NCBI GenBank assembly: GCA_900660155.1
Contig: CABFPE010000171.1
Location: 930,034 to 994,033, forward strand
Direction: 5' to 3'
From: Hofstenia miamia
Taxonomy: Eukaryota > Xenacoelomorpha > Acoela > Hofsteniidae
DNA: 64,000 nucleotides
Under the pieces are notes generated by a model, which worked only from the letters and a program-made list of their open reading frames with translations, was not told where the DNA came from and made no database searches. Shown piece by piece: positions 1-9,611 of this stretch; position 1 is the stretch's first letter; the number at the start of each line of letters is the position of its first letter. The translations under genes were made by a program, and so were the position numbers.

Positions 1-583
1 ATTGGCCAGAAGAATAAAATACTTAGACGCTGAGAATATATTGTTTCAAATGTTATTTTACTTTCGCCATTTTAAGATAAATGCATGGTGTTCTGGCTTT
101 AATTTTGTAACAAAAAGTGCTAATTTCAATGATATATTTGACTTGAATACAGAAAACTACTATCACCAAAAGTCCTGGTATTTTTAATTTTTTAACAGTC
201 GTGATTTAGAAACTTACTAAGACACATATATGCATTGTTAGCATTAATGTTATCGAAAAAATTAAATATTTCTCGTATTAAAATTGTATGCATAAAATAT
301 CTATATTAATTTGGTTTCATTTAGAGCTCTAAGAAGCAAAAATGGCAATTTTCCAAATATGTAGCATGCTAAATATATACATACTTAAAACTGTAGGGAT
401 TTCGAGTTTTCATTCATAACTACTTAATCACATTAGAGACTATGTTTCTCACAATTATTAATGCAAACGATTAATTAAATAGCTCAATAAATGTCTGCCT
501 AAGTTTATATGCATAGACATGTTTGAAATATGCAGAATTAAAATGCTTCGCAATAAAGCTATTTGTAGTATTCAGCTGCAACG
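1..583. other. Upstream non-coding stretch
   Basis: AT-rich DNA with no convincing exon. The short open frame at the left edge has no recognisable motif and I do not call it. It may be intergenic or an upstream part of the METTL23 locus. Confidence 0.4.
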
Positions 584-591
584 TGACGTCA
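584..591. promoter_or_regulatory. Perfect CRE-type palindrome upstream of METTL23
   Basis: The sequence TGACGTCA, the full CREB/ATF consensus, lies about 270 bases before the METTL23 start codon. An 8-mer can occur by chance, but the position fits a proximal promoter. The same palindrome occurs in the promoter-like block inside the P element (about 29434). Confidence 0.3.
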
Positions 592-862
592 TAATAACCG
601 TTAAATATACTGTAAACATTTGCGTAAAAAATAGGAATTTAACGTAAACTTCACTGTTAACATTTATTCGCGGATTTATTCCGAGTGCAAGTTAGGCAAT
701 AGCTTTACGGTCATGTTAACGTAAAACGCTATTTGTTGACGGTGTTGTTTACAGTTCGATTTTCACTTGTTAACGTATTGAATTTGGATCACTTCCCTAA
801 TATTATTTTGTAAGTTTGCTATTTTCTAGTGTTTATTTTTGTTTTAGCTCCAATGATTTCAG

Positions 863-1229
863 ATGATAAATGACGTGGACATTACTGAATACAATTGCGG
901 TGATGTGTTAATTAAGCTTGCTGTGCCAAAATCGGATGTTAATTTCAGTACATTCCCCTGGCCATGTGCCTTTGTAATGATTAAATACCTTTTGAATTTC
1001 AGGTCAAAATTCATTGGAAAGAGCTTTTTAGAAATTGGAAGTGGAACCGGTATTGTTGGATTGCTTGCTGCTAAATTAGGTGCTGGTCGTGTTTATCTTA
1101 CAGACTTGCCAACATCCATTTCTCTGCTCAATAGTAATATCTCGGTTAATAATGTTGATGACAAAGTTTCTGCATTTCCTTGGATTTGGGGTACCTATTC
1201 TCCTGAAATTGAGGATCTCGATAACATTG
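863..1229 (+). CDS. METTL23: METTL23-like methyltransferase, exon 1
   Basis: First coding exon of a class I S-adenosylmethionine-dependent methyltransferase of the METTL21/METTL23 family; METTL23 in other animals modifies protein arginines. Visible marks are the WPCA motif near residue 32 that opens METTL23-type folds, and the SAM-binding loop LEIGSGTGIVGLLAAKLGA near residues 54-72, followed by an acidic TDLP segment. The frame runs on into a stop, but a donor (G|GTAAAT) at 1229/1230 leaves phase 1, which joins exactly to an acceptor at 6910/6911 and restores the missing half. The joined protein is 203 residues, close to the roughly 190 of human METTL23. The start is the first in-frame ATG; an in-frame TGA lies 9 bases upstream. 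TTTCAG directly precedes the ATG, so a 5' non-coding exon or trans-splice acceptor is possible. Confidence 0.9.
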
Positions 1230-1938
1230 GTAAATTTTAGTTTATTGTCTGAAAATAATAACATTGACGAGCTAATTCAACGCATCATTTTTCTTTGATT
1301 TTGCTACCCTTACCTATAATGAATCGCTAGTTTCTGTTTGTCTCCTGCAATCATATTCAAAATATTGAACCAAAATCAAATATTTTCAAATGTTCTAAAT
1401 GGAATTTGAATTGTTAAGAAATATGGTATTAGTTTTTCTAACTAGTATTTTTTGCTTATTTTTATTAATTTTTTATTCGGTCTATTCATCAATTTTGCAC
1501 TGTTATACAAACTGTCATTGAAAAAATTCTGAGAACCCCTGCTAAATAAGTTAAATAAGTAACTAGCAAAACAACTATTCTTCGAAAGACATCAATATAA
1601 GAATTCAAGCGATGTGTATGTGAACACTTTCCTGCTGTTGAAGTTAGCAAATAGATTTATAAATGTCTTTATAGAATAAGTCTAATATTAAACTAGTAGC
1701 AATAGATACTCGGGAAAGTCAATTATTTCGATTTCGAGTGTTTAGACTTGACATTTGGATCATTGAAAACCGGAGACATGTATGTCTCATGTCACATGTA
1801 AACTAGGTATTAGATTAATCGATTTTATTATTTTGGGTCAATGCATAAAATTCAATAATAGTTTCCTCTAGTAAACATTCAATTCTTTTCTTTTCGTTCT
1901 CTCTAAACCATACAATTCTTATTTCTAAAATTAAAAGG

Positions 1939-2273
1939 TTGAATTTTTCAGCTAGTAGCATCGTCTTAAGTTATTTATACCAAAGAAAACAAAGGGTAAA
2001 ATTGCATTACCATTTCTCAGATTGGATTTTGTTAGAAAAATGGTGTTCCACAAGGACAATCTTGGGCCCACTGCTATTTAATATTTACGTAAATGATTTA
2101 AATAAGAACCTTACATGTGGCATTTTACAATACGTCGATGACACAATAATATTTCACTCTAGTAACTCTGTGGAAGATTCAGTAGATATAATTGAAAAAA
2201 ATTGTGCAACATTAGCAAATTTTTATGCATTGCACAAACCACAATTTATATACTTCAAAAACATAATTTTGTA
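1939..2273 (+). mobile_element. LINE reverse transcriptase fragment (left part)
   Basis: A short open frame carries the non-LTR reverse transcriptase block ILGPLLFNIYVNDL followed by QYVDDTIIF, the catalytic box (usually YADD or FADD in these families, YVDD here). It is 5'-truncated and stops abruptly at a TA where the mariner element inserts. The same element appears to resume on the far side, at 6137-6720, with a typical LINE C-terminus. Jockey/CR1-like by motif; I cannot assign the clade. Confidence 0.75.
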
Positions 2274-2299
2274 TTACTGCGTTCAATAAATAAAGTCAT

Positions 2300-2386
2300 T
2301 TATTTAAAAAATGTATTTATAAACATTGTATTTTTATATAAATAATACTGGTCAGTAATATAGTCTCCTTTTTGTTGTATGACTCG
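2300..2386 (-). pseudogene. Severed C-terminal tail of the mariner transposase
   Basis: On the minus strand, continuing in the same frame from the left copy of the hAT target site (2387-2394), there are about 28 codons ending in TAA at 2300. They encode RVIQQKGDYIT and onward, the usual mariner C-terminal pattern. The hAT insertion cut this tail away from the rest of the coding region. Confidence 0.75.
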
Positions 2387-2394
2387 CTGGCAAT

Positions 2395-4983
2395 CAGTGT
2401 TGTTAAATTGTATGGATCAAAAAATAAAATTGTATAAAATTGTAAAATTTTTCCTAAAAAATAAAATTGTATAAAATTGTATAAAATTGTATAATGATAC
2501 TGAGTAACAACTAGTTCTTATCTAGTCCTCATTTTCACTAACTGGCTCAAATTCCCATGGCACAACTTTGGACTCGTAATCGACGTCTCTAATTTTTTTA
2601 GTGATCCGTAAATTCTGAAATAAGAAAACAAGTTTTGTGGCTTTATCGGGGAGAAGTTTGTTTCGACGGCGGTTATGAATGAATTCATAGTTGCTCCAAA
2701 TTCTTTCACATGAAGTAGCCGAAGAAATTTGTGCAAGAATCCGGGTAGCAACTTTTGATAATTCGGGTACTGCACAACCATACATAGTCCACCATTCATG
2801 TGCAGGCATCTTTTTTGCTGCTTGTATTGCTACTGGATTGCCAAATAGCCCTTCCTTTTGCTTAAATTTCATGTATTGTGACACACATGAGGCTTGAGCT
2901 GCAATATCGTCCTGGTAAATTTTTTCAAAAACAGTATGGAGTTCGCCAATAACTTCTGGGTTAGATAATTGACCGAAATCCTGATACTCTGGGTCGAGTG
3001 CAAATCCTGCGCTATGCAATGGCGAGTGCATCATGCCCCATCGACTGTCAAACTTTGACTTGACATCGCTGACAAAGCCGTCAGGCAAATCTTCCGAAAC
3101 AAAATTTTGTATTCTTTCCCCCAATTGAAACATTTTGTAGTAAATTTTCCCCATCACCGGAGTATCGCTGTCCACTAACCGCAATAACGAGACCACAGGT
3201 GCACACATATCACACACGGCACTAATAATTTTCCAAAATTTATCATAAAAAATAATTGACTTCGCAGTTGCAAATTGTTCCCGAAACTTGGGAGGTTGGT
3301 TTTCACAAAAATCGCGGATAGAACGGTCTGCAAACGTTTCTTCCAAGGGCCCGCGAACTTCAATGAGACGTTTGAGCATGGTAAAATTAGTGGCAAATCT
3401 GGTTTCTGCAGGTTTTAGTAACTCAAGTTTTGATTTCGAGGAAAACATACTCAAAACTTTTTCTCGGTTGCGAACAAAATTTATAATTGTGCTGGCATTG
3501 GAGATAGCTTCTTTCACCACCATTATTTTTCCGATGTCTTCCAAAAACAGATCCAGCACATGTGCACTGCACCCCATGCAAAAAATGTGCGGAAATTTTT
3601 CTTCAATAATTGTCCAGGCAGCTTTGCAATTAGCTGCATTGTCTGTAATTAGCACGGTGACGTTTTCAGGACCTACTTTTTCAATTTGCGGAATTAGCCA
3701 CTCGGCAATAAATTGGCCTGATTTAGTTTCCCCAGAAGCAGAAACACAGTCTAGAAAATAGGGCCCCCTTGTTGTCACTAAAACGGAATTCAATAAGGGC
3801 TTACGTTTTATGTTGGTGTATCCATCGCTACATAGTGTACCCCCACTTAATTTGGCCTGAGATAAATGACTCTCTTCTTCGTCCTTCCTGAATTTTTCAT
3901 AACACGAGTCAAGAAGATTGGTTGATAGAGACTGCCGAGTTGGTAATTTGTAGGCCGGACCAAAATTTGCTATTGCGGTAATAGCTTCTTTAAAAAACGG
4001 ATTTTCCAAAACGTAGAATGGGACCCCAGTTGCGTAAAATGCTCGAGCTAAACATTCGTCTACTTCTGATTTAGTTTTCTTAGAAAACATAGTTTTGATG
4101 TTCTGTTGTGAAGCTGACGTTGATGCCTCCGGTGTTGCTGCCTTGGATAGTTTTTGCATCTTTTGCCGTTTTGCATTTTTCTCCACCATGTCTTCCTCTT
4201 TCTTGAGTAACTTCTGCTTAACATTCGAAGGGATATCTCCAGAACATTTTGAAACACCCAAAGCAGCGTTGTTTCCAAGAATATGCGCCCTGATTCGAGT
4301 GGCATTTGCCGTGAACTCCATTTCGCAAAATATGCATTTCACTCGGTCTTGGTGACCCGTCTCACGTATCTCAACAAGTGTTACGTAATTATATTCTTCG
4401 CCTTTACTCCTTGGCATAATGCATAAATCAGATCTGAAAGAATTTGTAAGAGTGGTGTTTGTTTTACTTTCGACCAATCAGGTGTGTTCGGTACAGATCG
4501 GCACCGAACAATGTAATGTAATCGGCGGACCACTTAAGTAATGCACTTAAGAACAAATGTAAATAAACCGAATTTCAATTTACGCTTCAGTGGAATTCAA
4601 TGATTATATTGCAGATCTGCAATTGGCTTATAATAAAAAGAGTAAGTTTACTTGTGTCTAGTAAAATAGGTCCCCCTTGAAGCATAATGAAGAGAGAGTC
4701 AAGGGACCTATACCAAATGAAAGAGGACATATAGGGGAACAAAACGTCGAATTTTGTTTTTATAATTTCTTCGTAATCTTTAAGATAATCAAAATTGAAT
4801 TAATCTTCGAATTCGTTTATTTTGATCGTTCCGGTCTCCAACAAGGTGAGAGCGCAACGAAATACTGGCTAGGCTATCGCTATGCAATACAATTTTATTC
4901 TCACAATTTTATTATTACAACAATAAAATTGTACAATTTAATGTCATGAATAAAATTGTACAATTTACAATTTAACATCACTG
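2395..4983 (-). mobile_element. Intact hAT transposon inserted in mariner
   Basis: 2589-bp element bounded by perfect 8-bp target duplications CTGGCAAT (2387-2394 and 4984-4991). Ends are inverted: CAGTGTTGTTAAATTGTA on the left, CAGTGATGTTAAATTGTA as the complement of the right. Subterminal zones at both ends contain many copies of AAATTGTA or its complement, the kind of clustered short repeats that hAT transposases bind. The single transposase gene is open throughout. Perfect target copies and an open gene point to recent insertion and possible autonomy. Confidence 0.95.
2522..4417 (-). CDS. hAT transposase (BED-type zinc finger, DUF659 core)
   Basis: 631 residues from the ATG at 4417 (MPRSKGEEY); the frame is open another 20 codons upstream, but this start sits next to the zinc finger. 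Residues about 28-58 form a BED-type finger (C-x2-C then H and C). The DUF659/RNase H-like core follows, with catalytic aspartates in SDGYTN (about D198) and ITDNAAN (about D259), and the third acidic residue in SCERIW (about E571) within the C-terminal hAT dimerisation region, which also has the EWW motif. It cuts and pastes the element using the terminal and subterminal repeats. No stops or frameshifts and full family length: likely functional or very recently so. Confidence 0.93.
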   Translation of the reverse strand: MPRSKGEEYNYVTLVEIRETGHQDRVKCIFCEMEFTANATRIRAHILGNNAALGVSKCSGDIPSNVKQKLLKKEEDMVEKNAKRQKMQKLSKAATPEASTSASQQNIKTMFSKKTKSEVDECLARAFYATGVPFYVLENPFFKEAITAIANFGPAYKLPTRQSLSTNLLDSCYEKFRKDEEESHLSQAKLSGGTLCSDGYTNIKRKPLLNSVLVTTRGPYFLDCVSASGETKSGQFIAEWLIPQIEKVGPENVTVLITDNAANCKAAWTIIEEKFPHIFCMGCSAHVLDLFLEDIGKIMVVKEAISNASTIINFVRNREKVLSMFSSKSKLELLKPAETRFATNFTMLKRLIEVRGPLEETFADRSIRDFCENQPPKFREQFATAKSIIFYDKFWKIISAVCDMCAPVVSLLRLVDSDTPVMGKIYYKMFQLGERIQNFVSEDLPDGFVSDVKSKFDSRWGMMHSPLHSAGFALDPEYQDFGQLSNPEVIGELHTVFEKIYQDDIAAQASCVSQYMKFKQKEGLFGNPVAIQAAKKMPAHEWWTMYGCAVPELSKVATRILAQISSATSCERIWSNYEFIHNRRRNKLLPDKATKLVFLFQNLRITKKIRDVDYESKVVPWEFEPVSENED

Positions 4984-5949
4984 CTGGCAATGACGTTTCA
5001 ACTTCTCAACTTCCTCTTTATAGACTTCCAATGGGGTGTTACGAAGGAACTGCAGTGCAGCAGCTACGATTTCATCATCCTTGTTAAATGAAGTTCCTCT
5101 TAGGTAATTTTTGATATTGTTATTTACCCATCTGTCACACAAATTGAGGTCAGGTGAATATGGTGATTGTTTAACCATATTCATCCCACGGGTTACACAG
5201 AATTTGCTTGTTTGAGCATACGCATGGCATCGAGCATTGTCATGCTGCCAGTGAATTTCATTGAGGTGTATAGGAGCAGAGTATAAACGTCTCCATTTGT
5301 TGCCTGTCTTTTTTAAGAAGTCTATATATCTATCGGAGTCTAGAGACTTGCCATAATGTAAGGCTTCAATACTGAACCGTTTGTTTGGCGTGAATGCAAT
5401 GATCAACATAGTTTTTCTAGCAGTGAGTTTTGATGTCGGAACTGAGTCATATGAAACAAAAGTTTCGTCTTCAATCGCATATCTGGAATACTGCTCATCT
5501 CCCATACTATTCAATATATCTAACAAATTTGATGCACATTGAACTCGCTGTATCTTAACACCATCTGTTAGTGAATAGGGCACCCAAGCAGAGCAAACAC
5601 AACGCAAATCAAGATGAGTGCGTAGAATATTGTGAATGCTGCCTACACTTATGCCAGTTAAATCGTGTAAATCACGAACAGATAAGTGCATGTCTTTTTC
5701 AATTAAATCTTTAATCTCTTTCACATGAGCCTCATCAGACACAGAAAGTGGTCTGCCAGGGCGTGGCTGGTCTTGAAATGACGAAGATGATGACGACTGA
5801 TAATTTGCACACCAACGTGCAACTGTACGATAGTCTGGTGTTTTTTCACCCCAAACAATGGCTAAGTTGTTATGGATTACTGTTGGTGATATTCCACGCT
5901 GCGTCTCTGTGTAGACGTAAAATCGAAACATTTCTTTGTTGCATTCCAT
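4978..5949 (-). pseudogene. Mariner transposase, truncated by hAT insertion
   Basis: About 323 residues from the ATG at 5949 (MECNKEMFRF); an upstream in-frame ATG at 6039 is less likely because it precedes the normal mariner N-terminus. Order: helix-turn-helix DNA-binding region, linker with the GRP motif (RPGRPLS), then catalytic IEDETF, HDNARCH and SPDLNLCD, with 34 residues between the second and third aspartates (DD34D, true mariner). The frame now ends at a TGA supplied by the first bases of the hAT end; the original last 28 codons lie at 2300-2386. No other damage is visible, so the hAT insertion is what inactivated it. Confidence 0.9.
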
Positions 5950-6136
5950 TATGCGCTGCACTTTGAGAAGGAATGTGTATATAATAAGTAAAATTCTGCT
6001 AAAAGAAAGAAGTACAAAGTCTGTATTGTGCGCACACACTACCCATATATATGTGCAGCTGCAAACAAAAATTATTTGTTAAATACAGACCAATCAAATT
6101 TTAGCATAGAATGACATTATTTATTGAACGCAGTAA

Positions 6137-6735
6137 TATAATAAAAAGTAAAAATAGTTAAACAGACATCCAAATTCACACTATGTTTCAATAAGAGAAC
6201 TATAAAGCAAATACCTCATTTGGGTAGTTAATATTATATTATTCTGCATGAAGAAAAAACAATCAGTTTGCAATGAATGACAATTTATAAAACATCTTTA
6301 TGTGAACGTTTTAGAAAATTCTTAAAAATATCGCTTCTTACAATTCAACAACTTTCCTTAATTTTAAATTTCCAAATTTTCATAGTAAACGCACCTTAGT
6401 TATAAGGCAAGTAAAATCGAAGAAAAAACAAATGCAAAATTATTTTATTAATACCTCAATCCGGTTTTGGAATGAATTGCCTACAGAAATTAAGAAAGCG
6501 AATTCTCTAAAAACCTTTAAAACTAAAATCACACAATTATATAAATCGCATAGGCCTAAATTGTGCGAATATAAGTGTAGAGGTTTCACATTTATTAACT
6601 CTGACTATAGTAATAAAAGAAATTGAAATACCATGATTTAAGTGCAATTAATATTTTCTTGTAAATTCCCACAAATTTTGTATTCTGATGATGATTTTCG
6701 AATCGAAACCGGTTAACATTAAATTGAGCACAATA
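6137..6735 (+). mobile_element. LINE relic, C-terminal part and 3' end
   Basis: Right-hand continuation of the LINE cut by mariner. The frame around 6432-6626 has the LINE C-terminal signature SIRFWNELPTEIKKANSLKTFK. After its stop comes a 3' region ending in CTGATGATG...GAAACCGGTT (6685-6714) and then a (TA)n tract, a common kind of retroelement tail. 5'-truncated and old. Confidence 0.65.
6685..6709 (+). other. Hammerhead-like core motif at LINE 3' end
   Basis: CTGATGA is followed by GATT-TTCG-AATC, which folds as a four-pair stem with a tetraloop, and then GAAAC. This is the order of the conserved core of a hammerhead ribozyme (CUGAUGA, stem II, GAAA). One T is left unpaired at the base of stem II and I see no convincing stem I, so it may be a decayed ribozyme or chance. 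Confidence 0.2.
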
Positions 6736-6737
6736 TT

Positions 6738-6770
<33 letters not shown>
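6738..6770. repeat. (TA)n microsatellite
   Basis: Uninterrupted TA dinucleotides right after the LINE 3' end, probably grown from the element's tail. Confidence 0.85.
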
Positions 6771-6772
<2 letters not shown>

Positions 6773-6910
6773 TATTTTAGACATATTGTGACCAATATTT
6801 ATATTTTTAAATTTAGTACAAAATATAATTTTTTCTTCTTTCTTAAATATTCATACCCATTTTATATTTTTTATTGTGAATTAAATTAATATATTGTAAT
6901 CTGTGTTTAG

Positions 6911-7155
6911 ATTTTGTCATCGCATCTGATGTATTTTACAGTGGAGTAGACTACAATACTGTCATGTTCAATATATGCTTGATCTTTGAAAAATTCTCCA
7001 ATGCAAAGTGTTTATTAGCCTATCAAAATCGAAATGTTAACAACAGTCTCAAGCATCATCTTACTAAGTGGAAACTGTCGTATGCCCAGATTCCCCAATC
7101 TCATTTCTTGAATGAACCTAACTTGGAGTGCCAGTTTTTTATTTTATCAAGTTAG
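6911..7155 (+). CDS. METTL23: METTL23-like methyltransferase, exon 2 (terminal)
   Basis: Follows the acceptor TGTGTTTAG. The first two bases complete the aspartate codon begun in exon 1, giving DFVIASDVFYS, the conserved post-SAM-loop motif of METTL21/23-type enzymes (strand 4, IxASDVFY). The rest is the helical LIFEKFSNAKCLLAYQNR segment and a KWKLSYAQI strand, ending in TAA at 7153-7155. The exact phase match across 5.7 kb and the total of 203 residues argue that the gene is intact in spite of the transposons in its intron. A starting methionine at 6964 would miss the catalytic motif and is not the real start. Confidence 0.9.
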
Positions 7156-7222
7156 TTTTGAAATTTGACTATTTTTAATGTGCGTATTGTTTTTGTCTCG
7201 AATATTACTCATTATTTTTATA

Positions 7223-7228
7223 AATAAA
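7223..7228 (+). terminator. Polyadenylation signal of METTL23
   Basis: AATAAA about 70 bases after the METTL23 stop codon, a normal distance for a short 3' UTR. Confidence 0.6.
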
Positions 7229-8504
7229 TTGTAGTTTAAGAACTTAGATGTATTTCACTTTTTAGTTTGCATTACTTAAGGTTAGACATCCCATTTTTCT
7301 AAAATCAAAAGAGAATACATGTTTTATCTTTAAGATACATAGGAATGTTCCTTAGAATGAATAAATATGTTCACCAAAAATATGCAAAACAGCTCATTAG
7401 CATAATTTTCTGCAGGCCAACAAGTGGCACCAACCATATCATACTTGGAGTAAAATTTCAAAATAATCAGTTGTGATTTTTATACACAACAATTTACATA
7501 CCAATGTTAATGTTTTGAGCCCACGAATTTGAGAAAGCATGTATAGAACATAAATTTTGGGCTCTGATGTTTTTGGGTGATAATTATGAGTAAAAACGCC
7601 CTATTTTTAAAGTTCCAAAGATCATAACATTGTTTGTAAGCAACATATTCACAAACTATTGGCTCAAAATTTCCAAATGGGACAGCTGATGACTAGAGTT
7701 TGCAGCTATTTATAGAAATAATTGCATAACTATGTAATGTTTTAAAGGTCATTTTATTATCGTTCTGAATTAGTATTAGTGCACGATTGCAAACCATTTA
7801 AATTAACCTGTCGAGATACATTGGAAGGTCTACGAAAACGGCAACATCATAGTTTAGCGTTACAATTATCATAGATAGACATTTTGTATAAAAAATGAGC
7901 AATTTTTCATTATTGGTCGCTTAATTTCTCTTTCTTAGGCTAAAAAGCATTGTTTCTTGAAACAACAATTTAAAAAAGCAATGTTTGTCCTTGTGCATTT
8001 TCAAAGAACTTTTGCATTCCGATTTGGCTTAATTAATATATTTATAAATTCAACTACACAATTATCAATAAAAACAACTTTTAAAAATGCAGCATTTCCA
8101 TAATTTAGCTGTGGTTTTTAAACCGTTTTAGATATCACTTATCAAATTCAAATTATTCAATTTCATTACATTAAAAATGCATTAATATGAAGAAACTGAT
8201 AGAAGCATCAATTCAATCAATCTGTTAAAGTACACAAGTACACATATCCACATAATCATCTAATAGAGCAACTCAGTAAAAACTAAATCCTTTGTATGCT
8301 TCTCAAGCTGAATTTCATGTTGCAAAAACCAAATGTAATCGCATAAAAACTGTTTTATAGGTGATTTGGACACCTTTTCCAAATCAGCCGTTTCTTGATG
8401 CACTTTTCCTCCATGGCAGAGAATTTTCCAATTTATTTAGCTCAGTTTTGCGCTTAAAACATGCATTCTACAAGTAATATTTTCAGGCCAATATTATAAT
8501 TTAC
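7229..8504. other. Non-coding stretch
   Basis: AT-rich, without repeats or motifs I recognise. A minus-strand open frame at about 8267-8440 looks mildly protein-like (helical, with SPIKQFLCDYIW), but no splice sites in the right phase connect it to its neighbour. Confidence 0.4.
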
Positions 8505-8643
8505 CGAAATTATTGCATCATTATTTTCCTTCCAATCACCACTAATTGTCTGCCCTAAAACATTTTTTGAAAAGAAAGCCATGGCATTATTTGCAGAAAA
8601 TTTTTCATCATTAACCTGTGGATTTTTGGCTCTGAAAATGTCG
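8505..8643 (-). CDS. Possible internal exon, unrecognised
   Basis: On the minus strand an acceptor (GAGTACAG) and a donor (TCG|GTAAAT) frame 46 codons: DIFRAKNPQVNDEKF, then AMAFFSKNVLGQTIS and DWKENND. The pattern of a short helix, FF and LGQ before a tryptophan is loosely like an EH domain, but I would not assign it. No partner exon in matching phase was found. Confidence 0.18.
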
Positions 8644-9460
8644 CTGTACTCAGATTTGCGCCATGCCAAATATTACTTTCAGAATGCCATAATTATGCAC
8701 ATTCAGGCAATTGAAATTCTGCATTAAAAATCGGATAACTATTTCGATTTTCGAACGTGCAGCAACAGACAAGGATGTGTAGGTAATCAGAGTTTAAATC
8801 AAGAAAGATAGTTTAAAACTGATATCACACAATGCTGTCCAACTAACCTATTTAGCAAATGCAATAGGTATTGTCATTTAAGCTAGTTAATGTGTATAAA
8901 TAACAAGACACTCATCGTCACAAAATAATGTATACAAAGTGAGGCCATCAGTGTAACCGGTTCCAAGCATTCGTCTTACATTTATATCACTAATAAATCC
9001 TTCCAAAATTAACTTGGATGCATAAAGTATATTTCATATTTTGAATAGCTTAAATGGCCATTGTTTATCTTAAGGAAATCTTTCCTTTTGTAATACACTC
9101 TTTTGTTCATAGTATATAAAGATTTTATTTAACTCTATCAGAAGAATGAAAACTAGGACAAAACTTTATCAAGTATTTGAAATGGATGCCTCTCTAAGAA
9201 TAATGCACTTGCAGCTAACAAAACATTTATTTCCGTTAACACCACTCCTTTCTCATTGGCTTATGAGAAAGGTTAATAATTTTAGTCTGTTGCTACCTGC
9301 TAAATTTGTTCAATAAAATATAGAATATAGTAGCAAATTTGCAACTACGTGTAGTGAGGGGAACATAATGTAAATTTTCAAATCTTTAAAACAGTTTTCT
9401 ATTGTATATCAAATCAATATTCGTTCTTTCTAATTTCCTAATGAATTCTATTATATATAG
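8644..9460. other. Non-coding stretch
   Basis: No gene, repeat or structured element recognised; a short self-complementary stretch lies near 9250-9270 (CTCATTGGCTTATGAG). Confidence 0.4.
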
Positions 9461-9611
9461 ATTTGCGGATGCAAAGATGCTCCAAATAAATGTAGGAAAC
9501 TTTCACTATGCAAACCCGAATCTGCCCAAAAAATTACTAGTCTACCCGAAACATAGACATCGATTCTCAATGATCAACGGCTTGGATTTCTTTCAATTAA
9601 GTGGTTATTAA
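9461..9611 (+). CDS. Possible terminal exon, unrecognised
   Basis: After an acceptor-like TTATATATAG the frame reads about 50 codons (FADAKMLQINVGNF, then NPNLPKKLLVYPKHRHRF) to a TAA. Base composition is more gene-like than the surroundings. No family recognised; could be chance. Confidence 0.18.

Larger units (their letters stand above)
2274..6136 (-). mobile_element. Mariner (DD34D) element interrupted by hAT
   Basis: Both ends carry a 27-bp terminal inverted repeat starting TTACTGCGTTCAATAAATAA, with one mismatch, each flanked by TA (2272-2273 and 6137-6138), the mariner target duplication. Without the inserted hAT and its one extra target copy the element is 1266 bp, the usual mariner size. 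Its transposase would be about 350 residues and continuous, so it was probably intact when the hAT landed. It inserted into an older LINE. Confidence 0.93.
1230..6910 (+). other. METTL23 intron filled by nested mobile elements
   Basis: The 5.7-kb intron starts GTAAAT and ends TGTGTTTAG. Outside the mobile elements it is plain AT-rich DNA; 1241-1938 holds nothing I can identify. Inside it are a LINE relic, a mariner element inserted in that LINE, and a hAT element inserted in the mariner. All coding frames of the two DNA transposons are on the minus strand, opposite to METTL23. Confidence 0.8.

Noticed and set aside
1080-1298. Overlapping open frame across METTL23 exon 1
   Set aside because: Shadow frame; the SAM-binding motif is in the other frame.
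3288-3761. 157-codon plus-strand open frame
   Set aside because: Lies antisense to the hAT transposase and has no motifs; a shadow of the real gene.
4677-4949. 90-codon plus-strand open frame
   Set aside because: Falls in the 5' subterminal repeat zone of the hAT element; composition follows the repeats, not coding sequence.
8267-8440. Minus-strand helical frame as a second exon for 8505-8643
   Set aside because: No acceptor gives the phase needed to join it; left as unassigned.
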